DNA of 64,000 nucleotides. Source: Anastatus disparis (taxonomy: Eukaryota; Arthropoda; Insecta; Hymenoptera; Eupelmidae). Shown here in pieces: positions 43,341 to 56,404 of the stretch (position 1 is the first letter of the stretch; each line of letters begins with the position of its first letter). Where the stretch lies: assembly GCA_017163975.1 (NCBI GenBank), contig JAFFSR010000084.1:459501-523500 (forward strand), read 5' to 3'. The notes under the pieces were generated by a model. The model was given only the letters and a program-made list of their open reading frames with translations. It did no database searches and had not been told where the DNA came from. The position numbers and the translations under genes were made by a program.

Positions 43341-44355
43341 ATATATATATATATATACGAATAAAATTCATAATAATGTTTATATAGAAGAAGAGTGAAC
43401 GTACAGACGCATATATGTTTACTTTTATAAATATGAATCCCAACATTATATTGTTTAAAAATATTACACTTTCATTTTTTAGAAAGCTCATGTTACTAAT
43501 GCAAAAGAAAAAAAGATTTTAAGAGACAAAATAAAAAAAAAATCCTTTGAAACAATCAAAAAATCAGTATTAAACAAAAATCTGTAATGTAATTATTTAA
43601 TTAATAAATAATTACATTACAGATTTTTGTTTATTTATTTATTTGTTTGTTTATTTATATGTTTATTTACTTTTAATAAATATCATATTGTTATATTTGT
43701 ATTATTGCTTTTTCCAAATCAATATTACCAAGAGTCATTCGGTTGACGTAATATTCACTGAGAATCTAACTTATAAGAAAACTGCAGCGCTCGACCGCAT
43801 GCGTGCTACTTGTAAATGTTGTTGTATCTTTTTTAATTATTTATCAATCGATTTGAAACTTTCAACAAATCTTCTTTATACAAAAACCAAAAACTTTCTC
43901 GCTACAAGTTTCTTGTACTTGAAAAATCCCTCGATACTTTTTTCTCGAGTACATTATAAAAGCACAATTTGTAATTTGTATTAATTAATAAACAATTGCG
44001 ACTAACAATTTGAGAATTAACATTTTTTATGATTATCATAAGTTTCGCTATGATACTTAGAAAATATATTTCAAATTTCAGCGAAATCGGTTAATATTTA
44101 CTCGAATTACAACGATTTAACTTTAAAAAAGTATTGAAATTTAATGTAAAAAATTTTCTTGTTTTTAATTTTTTTCTTGAAAAATAAAAATTTTATAAAA
44201 AAACTGTGATGCGGCATGATGAGTTTTACAACGTCGAATTTATTGAAATTTATTTGAATAAAATGAAATTTTTATTACCAAGTGACTTCAGTTTTGCGTG
44301 CTCCGAGCGTAAATGCCCTTATTGCATCCGGACCTTCAATTATTATTAAGTTTAT

Positions 44356-46710
44356 ACCTTTTACTAGATTTATCTATAGTTTTTGCTTGAGGAAGTTTTG
44401 AAATTGATCAAGCAATCGTCGAGTACTTCTGTATTCAATTCATTTCTTTTAATAATATAAAATTCATGAAATATTTACAGTTTCGGCTAAAGAAAGTTTT
44501 GAAATCAATGAAGCAATCGTCGAGTACTTCTGTATTCAATTCTTACTTTTTATTAATATAAAATCCATAAAATGTTCAATTCATATTCTCTTTCGTCTTA
44601 ACAGACGAATATTTGGAAAAACTTTGCCAAATAATTTTTGAAAAAAAAAAGGGATTATTGAGATGAAGATATCGATGATAGGACACATCAAAATTGAAAA
44701 AAAAAATGATACATCAGATCAACTTATTATTTCATTTATGAGTGAATATTACTACTTAAACATTGATGAACTATACTTGATCTTAGTGATATCTATTTTA
44801 TTTTATTCCTGATGAAAGATTTACTTAATAAACAATTTCCGAAACGATTAACTTCAAAGTTTCGGAATAATTTTCTGTTTAATATGCTACGGTTGAAGAC
44901 CAAAATTGTGCAATTTTATTTCTAAAAACTTGGCAGAAGAGCCATTAGCTTCTAACAACTTATATTTGAGAATTTGCTGCCATCAACTTCAAAATTATTT
45001 ATGCCTTTTTAAAACTTTTAGGGAAGATACCCATTTTAATTGTAATACTTTTAATAAAATAAAATTATGCATTTTCTATCTCATCACACTATCTTTTTAT
45101 TTTCAAGTGCTGTGAAATATATTAAATTTGACTAAATATCTACAAAATAACTTGCCAGGCCCGTGGTTTATCATTTTATGGTGTAGTTAAAAATTCACAG
45201 GTTTATATAGTAAATATAAGTGAGAGAAAACTAAGAATTTTTTTTCGTATTACATCGCATGCATTACAAAAAATAATTTTCAAGGTTAAAATAGAATTTG
45301 GTTCATTGTGTAAGGATGTATCTTTGTTCTTTATCGTTAAATATTAAATAAAATATTTTCTATCAATATAATACAGAAAAAAATCACACGCACCGTGATG
45401 TAAAAATATATTGTACAATATTTGGAGCGGAATGTTAATGTTTTTAATAATATTCTTTGAATATAGAAAACTACTATCCATCGGATGTAAATAATCATTG
45501 AAAGGTATATATATATATATATATATGTATATACATATATATATCTATATATATATGCATATATATGGAAAATACAAAAATTAGTAGATCATGTTAACCA
45601 TTACATAATAATAAATACGGATTGATTCTTAACGTTTGAGCTTTACTATATACAAGTTAGTATTTATCCTCTTTTATTTAAAAAAGTTAGGACATAAAAA
45701 ATTGGGTTAGCATATTCTATAAGACTAAATTTTTTTACTCTTTACATTGACAATATATTGTGACAGATAAAAATTGTACATGTACACAATTGGTTTATAG
45801 ATTCATATTTTTACTTATTATTCAACACACTTGAATTAGCTAAGAATTCAATTATAAAGCAGTACTCATATACATTAAACATTTCACCAACAAAATATTA
45901 AACCACGGGCCTGGCAAGTTATTTTGTAGATATTTAGTCAAATTTAATATATTTTACAGCACTTGAAAATAAAAAGATAGTGTGATGAGATAGAATATGC
46001 ATAATTTTATTTTATTAAAAGTATTACAATTAAAATGGGTATCTTCCCTAAAAGTTTTAAAAAGGCATAAATAATTTTGAAGTTGATGGCAGCAAATTCT
46101 CAAATATAAGTTGTTAGAAGCTAATGGCTCTTCTGCCAAGTTTTTAGAAATAAAATTGCACAATTTTGGTCTTCAACCGTAGCATATTAAACAGAAAATT
46201 ATTCCAAAACTTTGAAGTTAATCGTTTCGGAAATTGTTTATTAAGTAAATCTTTCATCAGGAATAAAATAAAATAGATATCACTAAGATCAAGTATAGTT
46301 CATCAATGTTTAAGTAGTAATATTCACTCATAAATGAAATAATAAGTTGATCTGATATATCATTTTTTTTTTCAATTTTGATGTGTCCTATCATCGATAT
46401 CTTCATCTCAATAATCCCTTTTTTTCAAAAATTATTTGGCAAAGTTTTTCCAAATATGCGTCTGTTAAGACGAAAGAGAATATGAATTGAACATTTTATG
46501 GATTTTATATTAATAAAAAGTAAGAATTGAATACAGAAGTACTCAACGATTGCTTCATTGATTTCAAAACTTTCTTTAGCCGAAACTGTAAATATTTCAT
46601 GAATTTTATATTATTAAAAAGAATGAATTGAATACAGAAGTACTCGACGATTGCTTGATTGATTTCAAAACTTTCTCAAGCAAAAACTATAGATAAATCT
46701 AGTAAAAGGT
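44356..46710. mobile_element. Giant palindrome P2 (about 2.36 kb)
   Basis: Arms 44356-45165 and 45900-46710 are inverted copies, starting ACCTTTTACT and ending AGTAAAAGGT. Each carries the same 69-codon ORF (44906-45115 and 45954-46163), which I do not regard as a gene. The loop of about 730 bp (45170-45895) is A/T-rich with a (TA)n-type run near 45508-45560 and nothing else recognised. Confidence 0.85.
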
Positions 46711-46712
46711 GT

Positions 46713-49314
46713 AAATTTTGCATGAAATTGAATCTGTTCTTTTATTAATAAATTATGTTAATTTCAGGTATAAAAAGAATAGCAAGAAAATAAATTACAT
46801 TTGAAGACTTTTTAGTATCAAAGTGAAGAATTTTTGTTCTAGGGTTTGTTGAAAATTTAAAAAAATATGAAATAAGTCATCTGCTCTAACTTGGAAACTA
46901 AAACTTATCATAAAGTTCCAGCCAGATCTGAGACCCAAAGCTCGTAGCCCCTTCTGGTGAGATACAAAGAGACACGAGTTCAGTTATATATCACTGACAA
47001 TAAGAAAAATTAAATTAAATAATAATATATATCAATCTCTATTATATGTTGATTGTAAATATTTATTCAAATTAATTCCAAGTTTCTATACACAATTACA
47101 TTTAATTATTGCAATCATATCATGAGATTCAATGACAAATTGTCTGAAAATGTAAATTATGATAATCAATTTTCATAGAATTTTGTTTGTTACTAATATA
47201 AAAATAATAAAACACATTTAAAAAATATAACAAGGATTAGAATTAATGATTTTCTGAAACTAAACTTAATAATATACATCAGTATAGATACTTTAATCTT
47301 AACGAATCTGATTGAATGAAATTTAAGTCAGTGTGTGTTATACACTAAATCTATAAAAGAATATTATCATTTACCTGTTATATACATCCATATTATAATA
47401 TTATTCACCTGCGTTGTTATAAAAAGAATGCTTGTTCACCCTGGACTTATACTAATTATTACCTGTAATTGAAAAAAAAATTATTACAAAGCATCAGTTT
47501 TATTATTTAAAGAAATCTTTTTCAATTTGTGAACATGAAATAAAATAAAAGCTTATCTGACTCATCGTCTTCATAGTCTAATATCCAATACAGGAACTAC
47601 TTCCATCCACTTCATTAGTAATAGCTGCACGAATTTTTTCTATGTAACTTCCTTTTTTTATGTTTTTTTTAAACTCCCAGAACCCGCTTTAAATGACTTA
47701 CAGTTATGTCAATATGTATAATTTTCTTGAAAATAACTTATAAATAAATCTTCTCTTAACATTTTAGGTGATTTAAAGTATATCTGAGAAAATTTATATT
47801 AGTATAATTACTTAATTATTGGATACTGTATTATTTTAAATTAAAAATACTAAATTAACAATACTTACAAAGACATATTTACAATAAATGATAATTGGCT
47901 GTTATTGTTTATTTACATATTATATTTATTTTGGGAATTTTTTTATACATTATTGATGTAAATAATGATTACCAAGATTAAAAAGCAGGGTGTTAATAAC
48001 AGGGATTTTACATAATCCACAATTACTAACAGAAATTTGTTGTCAATATAATAAATATTAAGTAAAAAACCGTATACTCGTTAGAAAGAGAAAGAATGCA
48101 ATGGGACCTTTCTCTATCTCTTTTTACTTGCATATGCGCAAGTGTAATTACAAACAGATAGACAAAGGGTCTCATAGTATTCTTTCTCCTTCTAATGAGT
48201 ATACAGTTCTCTCACACACGAACCTATTGCTCGAGAAGAAAAGTTTCAGAATAAGGCTCGAATTTATAGTCGACACTCAACACTCAGCACTCAGATATCA
48301 ACCCTCAGATCTCAAACTTTCCTTGTTCCGTGTTCCCTATAAAACATGTCTACATGTATAGGAAATATAAAACAAGGGAAGTTTGAGATCTGAGGGTAGA
48401 TATCTGAGTGCTGAGTGTTGAGTGTCGACTATAAATTCGAGCCTTATTCTGAAACTTTTCTTCTCGAGCAATAGGTTCGTGTGTAAGTGGAACTGTATAC
48501 TCATTAGAAGGAGAAAGAATACTATGAGACCCTTTGTCTATCTGTTTGTAATTACACTTGCGCATATGCAAGTAAAAAGAGATAGAGAAAGGTCCCATTG
48601 CATTCTTTCTCTTTCTAACGAGTATATATTATAATATGGATGTATATAACAGGTAAATGATAATATTCTTTTATAGATTTAGTGTATAACACACACTGAC
48701 TTAAATTTCATTCAATCAGATTCGTTAAGATTAAAGTATCTATACTGATGTATATTATTAAGTTTAGTTTCAGAAAATCATTAATTCTAATCCTTGTTAT
48801 ATTTTTTAAATGTGTTTTATTATTTTTATATTAGTAACAAACAAAATTCTATGAAAATTGATTATCATAATTTACATTTTCAGACAATTTGTCATTGAAT
48901 CTCATGATATGATAGCAATAATTAAATGTAATTGTGTATAGAAACTTGGAATTAATTTGAATAAATATTTACAATCAACATATAATAGAGATTGATATAT
49001 ATTATTATTTAATTTAATTTTTCTTATTGTCAGTGATATATAACTGAACTCGTGTCTCTTTGTATCTCACCAGAAGGGGCTACGAGCTTTGGGTCTCAGA
49101 TCTGGCTGGAACTTTATGATAAGTTTTAGTTTCCAAGTTAGAGCAGATGACTTATTTCATATTTTTTTAAATTTTCAACAAACCCTAGAACAAAAATTCT
49201 TCACTTTGATACTAAAAAGTCTTTAAATGTAATTTATTTTCTTGCTATTCTTTTTATACCTGAAATTAACATAATTTATTAATAAAAGAACAGATTCAAT
49301 TTCATGCAAAATTT
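46713..49314. mobile_element. Giant palindrome P3 (about 2.6 kb)
   Basis: Starts 2 bp after P2. Left arm 46713-47396 and then 48070-48340; right arm 48365-49314. The centre is near ACATGTCTACATGT (48343-48356). The left arm alone contains about 670 bp (47397-48069) with no partner on the right. Both arms contain the motif GAGACCCAAAGCTCGTAGCC or its complement, which recurs elsewhere in the window. Confidence 0.85.
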
Positions 49315-50460
49315 TTAAACAAGAAAGTTTAATAACATTGTCGAGTTACCTGACAGTTTACTTTCTAGACAAATTATTAAATAACTTTACAAATATGACA
49401 CAATGATTTATATGATAAATTACATGATTTTTACATGATGATTCTGTTGGAAAATTTTTTACAAAAATTTGCCAACAAATAATGTAAAAATCAGAAGTGA
49501 TGTGCTCTAACTTGGAAACTACTCAGCGTTAGACTCTGAGGTTATAGCTTTCTTTTAGTTATATCAAACCAAAACTTATCATAAAGTTCCAGCAGGAGCT
49601 GAGACCCAAAGCTTGTAGCCTCTCTTGGTCAGTTCGTTGAAGATCAGTATAGCGCAATTTTGAAATCAATATCACAGTGGATGAAATCAGTTGGACTTGA
49701 ATTACCTAATAATCAACAAGATTCTCATGAATTAACACAAAAAGTTCTGACATATAGGTAGAACTGCATTTTTAGTTTTTGATCGTGTAACTGATATATC
49801 TTAGAAAAAAGTTATAGGCATATATCAAAGGTTTGGTCCACTCTGAACCTTTCAAAAGATATTTTTCCATATTTTTAAATATTTGTTGAGTTTACAACTA
49901 TTTCTATGAATGCTTACAAAGGGATATCTGCAACAGATAAGTGCAAGTTGACATTTAAATGAGTAACTGTAGCTAAAAATCACATTTTTCATGATTTTTA
50001 GTTGGATTTGCATTGTTTTAAAAAAAACAAGAAGCCGCACCACTCTGAAATTTTTAAAGTATATTTGTACATGTATAACCTACTCCGATGATCTTCCCTG
50101 ACCAGATATCTTGGTTCGAAAATCCAAAACTTGTATTTCAATGATTTAAATAGTTTCAGCTCAGCGGATGGCTACATTAGCACATTGGAATAACTTTTTT
50201 CTGAAAATCTAGAATACATTAAAGAAAAAAAATCCTTAGTAATGTATTCCTTAAATGCAACCCAAATGAGTGATTTAAGCCTGAAAATAGTCAAAAATGT
50301 CAAAAATATGATTGTAGCCCAACTTTGAAGCTTTGTAGCTCAGAAACTAGTCACTAAAAATATCTAAAAAAATTCTGAGTGGTCCAGAATACAAAAAAGA
50401 AGCATTTTACAAATTTTTAGCAAAAAAAAATTTTTGTCCACTAATTTCACAGAGAATGGG
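49315..50460. other. AT-rich region with a degenerate repeat copy
   Basis: At 49500-49625 there is a copy of a segment of the P3 arm (CTCTAACTTGGAAACT, then GAGACCCAAAGCTTGTAGCC). Just after it, 49633-49762 is open for 42 codons (FVEDQYSAILKSISQWMKSV...), faintly like the segment after the active site of LINE reverse transcriptases; I do not call it. Nothing else is recognised. Confidence 0.45.
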
Positions 50461-50517
<57 letters not shown>

Positions 50518-50518
50518 T

Positions 50519-50549
<31 letters not shown>

Positions 50550-50648
50550 GACGCGCATGTAAATTGACATAAAATATCCCATGTATATGTATATACATAT
50601 ATTCATAAGCCCATGTGTATGCGTGCATGCGCTATGACAGGAACAGTC

Positions 50649-50689
<41 letters not shown>

Positions 50690-51633
50690 GAAAAATATAT
50701 ATAAACTCAAGTACGTGTGTCATGCATGTTAATTGACATAAAACGTCCCGTATACATAAACCTGTGTGTGTGCGCGCACGTGTGATTTAAAATTAAATAT
50801 TCCATGTATATGTGTACACAGATATACACACACGTATATATACGTACATATATTTATATTCATAAGCTCATGTGTGTGCGTGCATGCGAATTGACAAAAC
50901 GGTCCCATTTATATGAATACAAATCTCAAGTACATGTTTAGATGTGTTCGCGCGTTGGAGTTGACAAGAAATGTCGAATGTATAAAAAACGGTGCGTGCG
51001 TGTTGACATGATACGTCACATATATGTAAACCTAAGGGCACTCGGATAGGTGTGTTACAGTTGTCATGAAATGTCCCATATATATAAACCTGTATGGGCG
51101 TGGGTTTTAATTGACGTGAAAAATTCTATGTATATTAACGTGTGTGCATGCATGCGAATTGATATGGAATGTCCCATATGTATAAACCTGTGTCTGTGCG
51201 TGCGTTCGAATTGACATGGAAAATTCCATGTTTATTAACGTGTGTGTGCAGGCATGCGAATTGATATGAAATGTCCAATATATATAAACCTGTGTGTTTG
51301 TATGCATTTGAATTGACATTAAAAATCCCATGTATATTAACGTGTGTGTGCATGCATGCGAAACGACATAGACTGTCCCATATATATATAAACCTGTGTG
51401 TGCGTACGTGCCCATTGACATGAAATATCCCATACATATAAACCTGTATGTGCGTGCCTCCCAATTGACGTAAAAAATCTCATGTTTATTAAAGTCTGTG
51501 TGCATGCGTGCGAATTGACATGAAATGTCTCACATATATATATATATACCTGTATGAGCGTGTGTTCCAATCGACGTGAATAATCCAATATTTATTTAAG
51601 TCTGTGTGCATGCGTGCGAATTGACATGAAATG

Positions 51634-51678
<45 letters not shown>
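50461..51678. repeat. (TA)n-rich minisatellite, left block
   Basis: Units of about 65-75 bp combine a GTGTGTGCGTGCATGCG-type stretch, AATTGACATGAAATGTCCC and a (TA)n run, often followed by AACCTGTGTG. Pure (TA)n and (GT)n tracts start the block (50463-50550). The block is interrupted at 51678 by a Helitron and resumes at 57283. The ORFs reading through it are artefacts of the repeat. Confidence 0.85.
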
Positions 51679-51679
<1 letters not shown>

Positions 51680-51888
51680 TAGGGGGGGTACCCCCCTGCT
51701 CGCGCTGCTCGCCAACCCCCAGTTATGCTATAAATATAATTATATATTAAACATTTATTATTAATATTATATTATATAATGTAATATTATTTAATTTATT
51801 ATATAATATAATTTTTATCTAAACTCTAAATAAATATTTTTACTATTTCTATTAATATTAATTATTTATGTTACTTTATATAAAAATA

Positions 51889-52230
51889 CCTCAACACTAT
51901 TTTGTTCATTATATTTCAAAAAGAAGAGATATATATAATTATTATTAATTGATTATTTTTTTATTTTTATAAAAAAAGAAGAGATATATAGTGTTGAGGT
52001 TCGGCTTTCCACACCACCTTACATTTCAAACCTTTATCAATATAACTTATAAATATTTATTTTTAAATCAATATTAATTTTGAATAAATTTGTAAAATTT
52101 TTTTGTTAATATAATTATATAATATATGAAGTTTTAAAAAAGGTGTGTAACATAGAGGTACCTTGATGGTGCGTTAGATTTTTTGATTAGTGGAAACCCT
52201 CGCCAGTAGCCCTAAAAACCACTTAGTCTT
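51889..52230. repeat. Inner inverted repeat of Helitron 1, left copy
   Basis: Contains a hairpin (CCTCAACACTAT...ATAGTGTTGAGG, about 110 bp), then TTTCCACACCACCTTACAT and, at the inner end, GAAACCCTCGCCAG and CCCTAAAAACCACTT. The inverted partner is at 56405-56756. Overall identity is moderate outside these words. The spacer 52231-52864 is A/T-rich with no gene. Confidence 0.7.
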
Positions 52231-52864
52231 ATAAAATATATTTTATTTTAAATATTTATAATATATTCAATTATATGTAGTATAACTTAAAAATAGTGTT
52301 ATTATTGTTATGATATTAATGATCATTAGTTTAAAATATATTGAAAATTTTGTTGATAATTTAGTATATTATTTGATATATCGTAATGATTTTGAGTTTT
52401 ATAAGATTTATAGGATTATTTTGTTATAATTCCTTTTTTATATCTTTTTTCTCATTTTAAACATTTTATGAGATATATCAAAAATTCATACTAAAATTTA
52501 TAAATTTATTATGATATTGTAAATGAAATTATTACATGATCATTATATCATATTTTATTTAAAATTTAGTTATTTATATAACAAATAAATAAATAAAATA
52601 ATTTTAAATTATTTTATACTTACTTATACTATATTTACCTGTATAAAAGTTATGAATATGAATTTTTTATTTATTGTTGTTATTAGTTAAATTATTTATT
52701 TATTAAAATTTCGTTTTATAAATTTTAAATAATCATAACTTTTAAATATTTTAGTTAATTTTTAAATATTCTAATTTTTTTTGTTTTTAATAATATTAAT
52801 AATTTAAAAATTTTTTTTTAATTTATTATTATATATTTAAATATTTATGATTTATTTTAATTTT

Positions 52865-53317
52865 TCATATTTTATTAATAATGTTAGCTAATCTTAATAA
52901 ATAATTAGAATAAATTTCATGACTTTGATTAAAGTAATATTCTGCTATTGGTTCGCTTATATTTATTTTATATTTTATAATTTCATTCGCATAATATTTA
53001 TAATACTCTGGTACTTCATTCCAATTTTTAAATTCAAATTGTTCATTATTTTCCTCTATATACGAATTAATAATATTATTTAATTTAGAAATTATTGTAT
53101 TGCTTATTGAACTATTATTATCTAGACTTTCTAAATAATATTCATATTCTTCTTGGAAATTTAAATGTTCTTCAATTTGATCATTTAAATTTTCCATCAA
53201 TTGTTGATCATTGACATTGTTAATTTCAACATAATGACCTTCTATTGGATCCCATTCAATCATTTGTTGATCATTAACATTGTCAATTTCAACATCATTA
53301 ATTGAATTCCATTCCAT
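52865..53317 (-). CDS. Acidic 150-aa ORF downstream of the Helitron helicase
   Basis: An intact ORF with ATG (MEWNSINDVEI), strongly acidic and Asn/Glu/Tyr-rich. It contains a near-duplicated NVNDQQ segment (residues 14-19 and 35-40), then a middle rich in Glu/Asn and a C-terminal LLRLANIINKI. No known domain, signal peptide or membrane helix. It lies 148 bp beyond the helicase stop on the same strand, inside the inner inverted repeats. It is open although the larger Rep/helicase frame is broken. It could be an accessory or captured gene, or chance in A/T-rich DNA; the length favours real coding. Confidence 0.5.
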   Translation of the reverse strand: MEWNSINDVEIDNVNDQQMIEWDPIEGHYVEINNVNDQQLMENLNDQIEEHLNFQEEYEYYLESLDNNSSISNTIISKLNNIINSYIEENNEQFEFKNWNEVPEYYKYYANEIIKYKINISEPIAEYYFNQSHEIYSNYLLRLANIINKI

Positions 53318-53464
53318 TATGTTTTTTTATTTATATATTATTAAAAATTTTTAATGTTTATAATTAATATAAATATAACCTGAAAAAAATAAAGTTTAAT
53401 TAATAAAATAATTTATAAAAAATTTATTTAAATAACATTAAATTTTTGTTAAATTATAATAAAA

Positions 53465-56404
53465 TTATTTTTCTGATATTTCTTTCCAAACTATGTTAGG
53501 TATAATATCTTTGTTTTCCGATTCATTTTGAATATATATTTTATTTACATTTTTACAACGTGAAAGAGCAACATATAATTGCCCGTGAGAAAATAAAGGT
53601 TTTTTGATGAATATTCCTATATTTTCGAAACTTTGGCCTTGAGATTTATTAATTGTTATAGCAAAAGCTAATATAACAGGAAATTGTTTTCTATATAAAA
53701 TAAATGGTAAAGATGATGATTCATTAGTGTTTAATGTAATACGTGGTATAAAAACTTTATTCCCTTTATTTTCTCCAGTAATTATTTGTGCTTCTATGTT
53801 ATATTTGAATAATTTAGTTATTTTTAATCACGTTCCATTACATAATCCATTTTTTATACTTAAATTTCGAATTAACATAATTATGGTATTTACTTTTAAT
53901 TTCAGTTCGTGTGGAGGTAATCCTTTTCTTATGTTATTTAACATTTCTATTGGATAATTCAAATGAATATTATCATCCGTTTGATCTACACCTTTGTATG
54001 TTGCATAGTCAATGCTATAATAAGTTTTTGTTTCATTCTTAATTAATTTTAAAATTCTGTTATTTAAAATATTTACATCTTCATTATGTGTACTCAAAAT
54101 GACATTTTTTGAAAAACAATAATTTTCGTTAATGTTTTTATAAATTTTGGCACAGACGTCATTAGTTTTCCATTCTTCTGGAATAATAAATGGATTAATG
54201 TTTCCTTCTCCTATATTTAATAAAAATGAAGAGAAACTGTCATTATTAGATCTTATGTTTTTTTTTAATTTAAAAATATGAAATAAGGGCCAAAGATTTG
54301 AATATTTTATAGTCTCTTCAATTATAGTATTTCTTCTTCCATATTTTAATACTGGTAGAATTTGTCGAAAATCTCCACCTAATATAATTATTTTTCCACC
54401 AAAACTTTTATCATTATGACAAACATCTTTTAAAGTTTTGTCTACGATTTCTAAAGCTTTTTTAGGAATCATAGATGCTTCATCCCATATAATTATATCT
54501 GTTTCTCTTAATTTTTTTTATCTGAATTAAATTTTAAAAATGCGCTTTCAATGTTATTTAAATCCAATGGTAATCTAAAAGTTCTGTGACTTGTTAAACC
54601 TTTAGGTAATAAAATTGAAGCTATTCCGGTCCAAGCCATCGATAAAAAATTTTTTTTAATGCTTATATAATAATATATTAATGTTTTGTATAAGAAAGTT
54701 TTTCCGGAACCTCCTGGTCCATCTATGAAAAATATTTTTTGTTTATTATTTATTATTTTTTCAAAAATTTGTTTTTGATCATTATTTAATTGTTTATACA
54801 TTTTATCAAATTTTTTTTACTAAAATTTATAATTTCATCATTAATTTCTTCATTTTCTTCAATGTATGTTTTATTTGGTTCTGGTAAACCAAAATTTTCA
54901 CATGACATATCTTCTAAATTTAATATTTGATTAATATGTGATAAAGCTTTATTTTCTTTATTATCTTTAAAATCTTCTGTAAAAATTTTTTATATTTGTT
55001 CCAAATAATTTTACCTTGAATATTTTTACATAGTAAAAAACATGCAAAAAATTTACGTAGTTGTATTGGTAACATAACTTGACATGCTTCTTCAAAAATA
55101 TAATAAATTTCATTTTCGTGCTCAATTAAATTCATTGCTAAAGCTGTTTCTTTATAAGTATTATAAGTAATATTTTCGTGAGTTCGTAAATCTGTATAAG
55201 ATGTTGCACCTTTTATTCTATTTAATATTAATTTAAAAAAAAAACGTTCACTATCTTTAGGAGATACTACATTTAATCTACCAATAGCTATGTTTTTTCT
55301 ATTTTTTGATCGTTTTATCCAAGATTTTGTGTTAGAATTGAAAATATAATATTGTGGTATGTTAACATATTTAATTTTTTTAGCAAAATCATCTTTTTTA
55401 TTCAAAGTAAACCATGCGGTTAACGTTGTTTCGTATTTATTTAATGCTGAATCTATATCATTTTCATTAAAAATTATTTTTTGTTGATTTTCTGTATGAA
55501 TACTTAATCTTATTACAGAATGACTTCTGCCACATAATGGTAATTCTTGTAATCTCCATGCTGCTTCCATTGGACTTAAGTATCTACCATCTATATATTG
55601 TGTTATTTCATCATATACTTCTTCTTCATTTTCTCTTATTTTATTTTCTTTTATTTTGCAATATGCTTTATCTACTCCTTTATAAATATAGTCGTAAATA
55701 TATTTAATACTTTGTATTGACATACAAAGTTCAGTATTAATATGAGCAGCATATTTTGCTAATAAAAAACTATTGTAAGGAATTACCATTGAATTATCAA
55801 CTTTTATAATTTTTTTGTTATTTTTAAAATTGTAGATATAATTATCAGAAATATTATTTCGTCGTTTGTATTGTGGATATTTATTTTCTTCAATTTTAGT
55901 ACATTCAGTAAATGGTTTTGGAAAATTTTTTTACATATATTTTTATTTTCATCATAACATGGAGATTTGCTAGTATGTGGTCCGTGTAACATATGTTTAA
56001 TTACTAATTTTTGTAAATATATATTTTCCGATGATGGTATTTCAGCTGAAATATACTTATCAATAGATTCTACAGTAAATATTTTATGATTATGGTGTAA
56101 TATGATAATGATATGTGCATGAGGTAATCCTCTTTTTTGAAATTCTATGGAAAATACATAAGCTATTACAGGACCAAAAATTTCATTTTTTATTATATCA
56201 TTTAATAGCATTTTAAATTTTGCATAAAATAATCTTACTGTAATATTTGGTATATTATTAGGAGTTGTTCCTTCAGGAAAATTTTTTAAAATTTCTTTAA
56301 GTTCTTTCCATTTTGGGTTACATGTCATTGTTATGAATAAATCAGGTTTTCCTACAGTTCTCATTATTGCCATTGCATCTTGGTAATATTGTTGCAAAAT
56401 ATAT
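53465..56404 (-). pseudogene. Helitron Rep/helicase, 5'-truncated and frameshifted
   Basis: Right to left: the Rep segment starts YILQQYYQDAMAIM with no ATG, then KPDLFITMTCNPKW, the HUH-type EFQKRGLPHAHI, VIPYNSFLLAKYAAHIN and the tyrosine region KYIYDYIYKG. The Pif1-like helicase follows with Walker A GPGGSGKT (near 54720), DEAS box, GGDFRQILPV, and a C-terminal NKSQGQSF...LYVALSRC. It ends at 53465. Frame changes occur near 55935, 54985, 54820 and 54510, all in A/T homopolymers, plus TGA at 53828-53830. The usual N-terminal zinc-finger portion is missing: the frame abuts the inner repeat. It would nick and roll-copy the element if intact. Confidence 0.85.

Larger units (their letters stand above)
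41076..44340. mobile_element. Giant palindrome P1 (about 3.27 kb)
   Basis: Ends are ATTGAAGG (41076) and CCTTCAAT (to 44340). Outer arms of about 0.8 kb are nearly identical in reverse complement; each encodes the same 113-codon A/T-rich ORF, which is probably not a gene. Inside lies a second foldback (42312-43340). Between the outer arm and this core, the left side holds a MITE missing on the right. No transposase is visible. Confidence 0.85.

Noticed and set aside
41444..43984. Pair of 113-codon ORFs as a conserved gene family
   Set aside because: They are mirror copies within the P1 arms. Composition is A/T-driven and identity follows from the palindrome, not from selection.
44906..46163. 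Pair of identical 69-codon ORFs
   Set aside because: Mirror copies in the P2 arms, with no independent evidence of coding.
49633..49762. LINE reverse transcriptase fragment
   Set aside because: A 42-codon open stretch with a faint resemblance, and no catalytic box or neighbouring domain.
50364..51588. Several His/Thr- and Tyr/Ile-repeat ORFs
   Set aside because: They simply translate the minisatellite and (TA)n tracts.
50461..51678. CRISPR-like periodic array
   Set aside because: The units are imperfect, contain (TA)n and (GT)n, lack unique spacers of constant length, and the context is eukaryotic.
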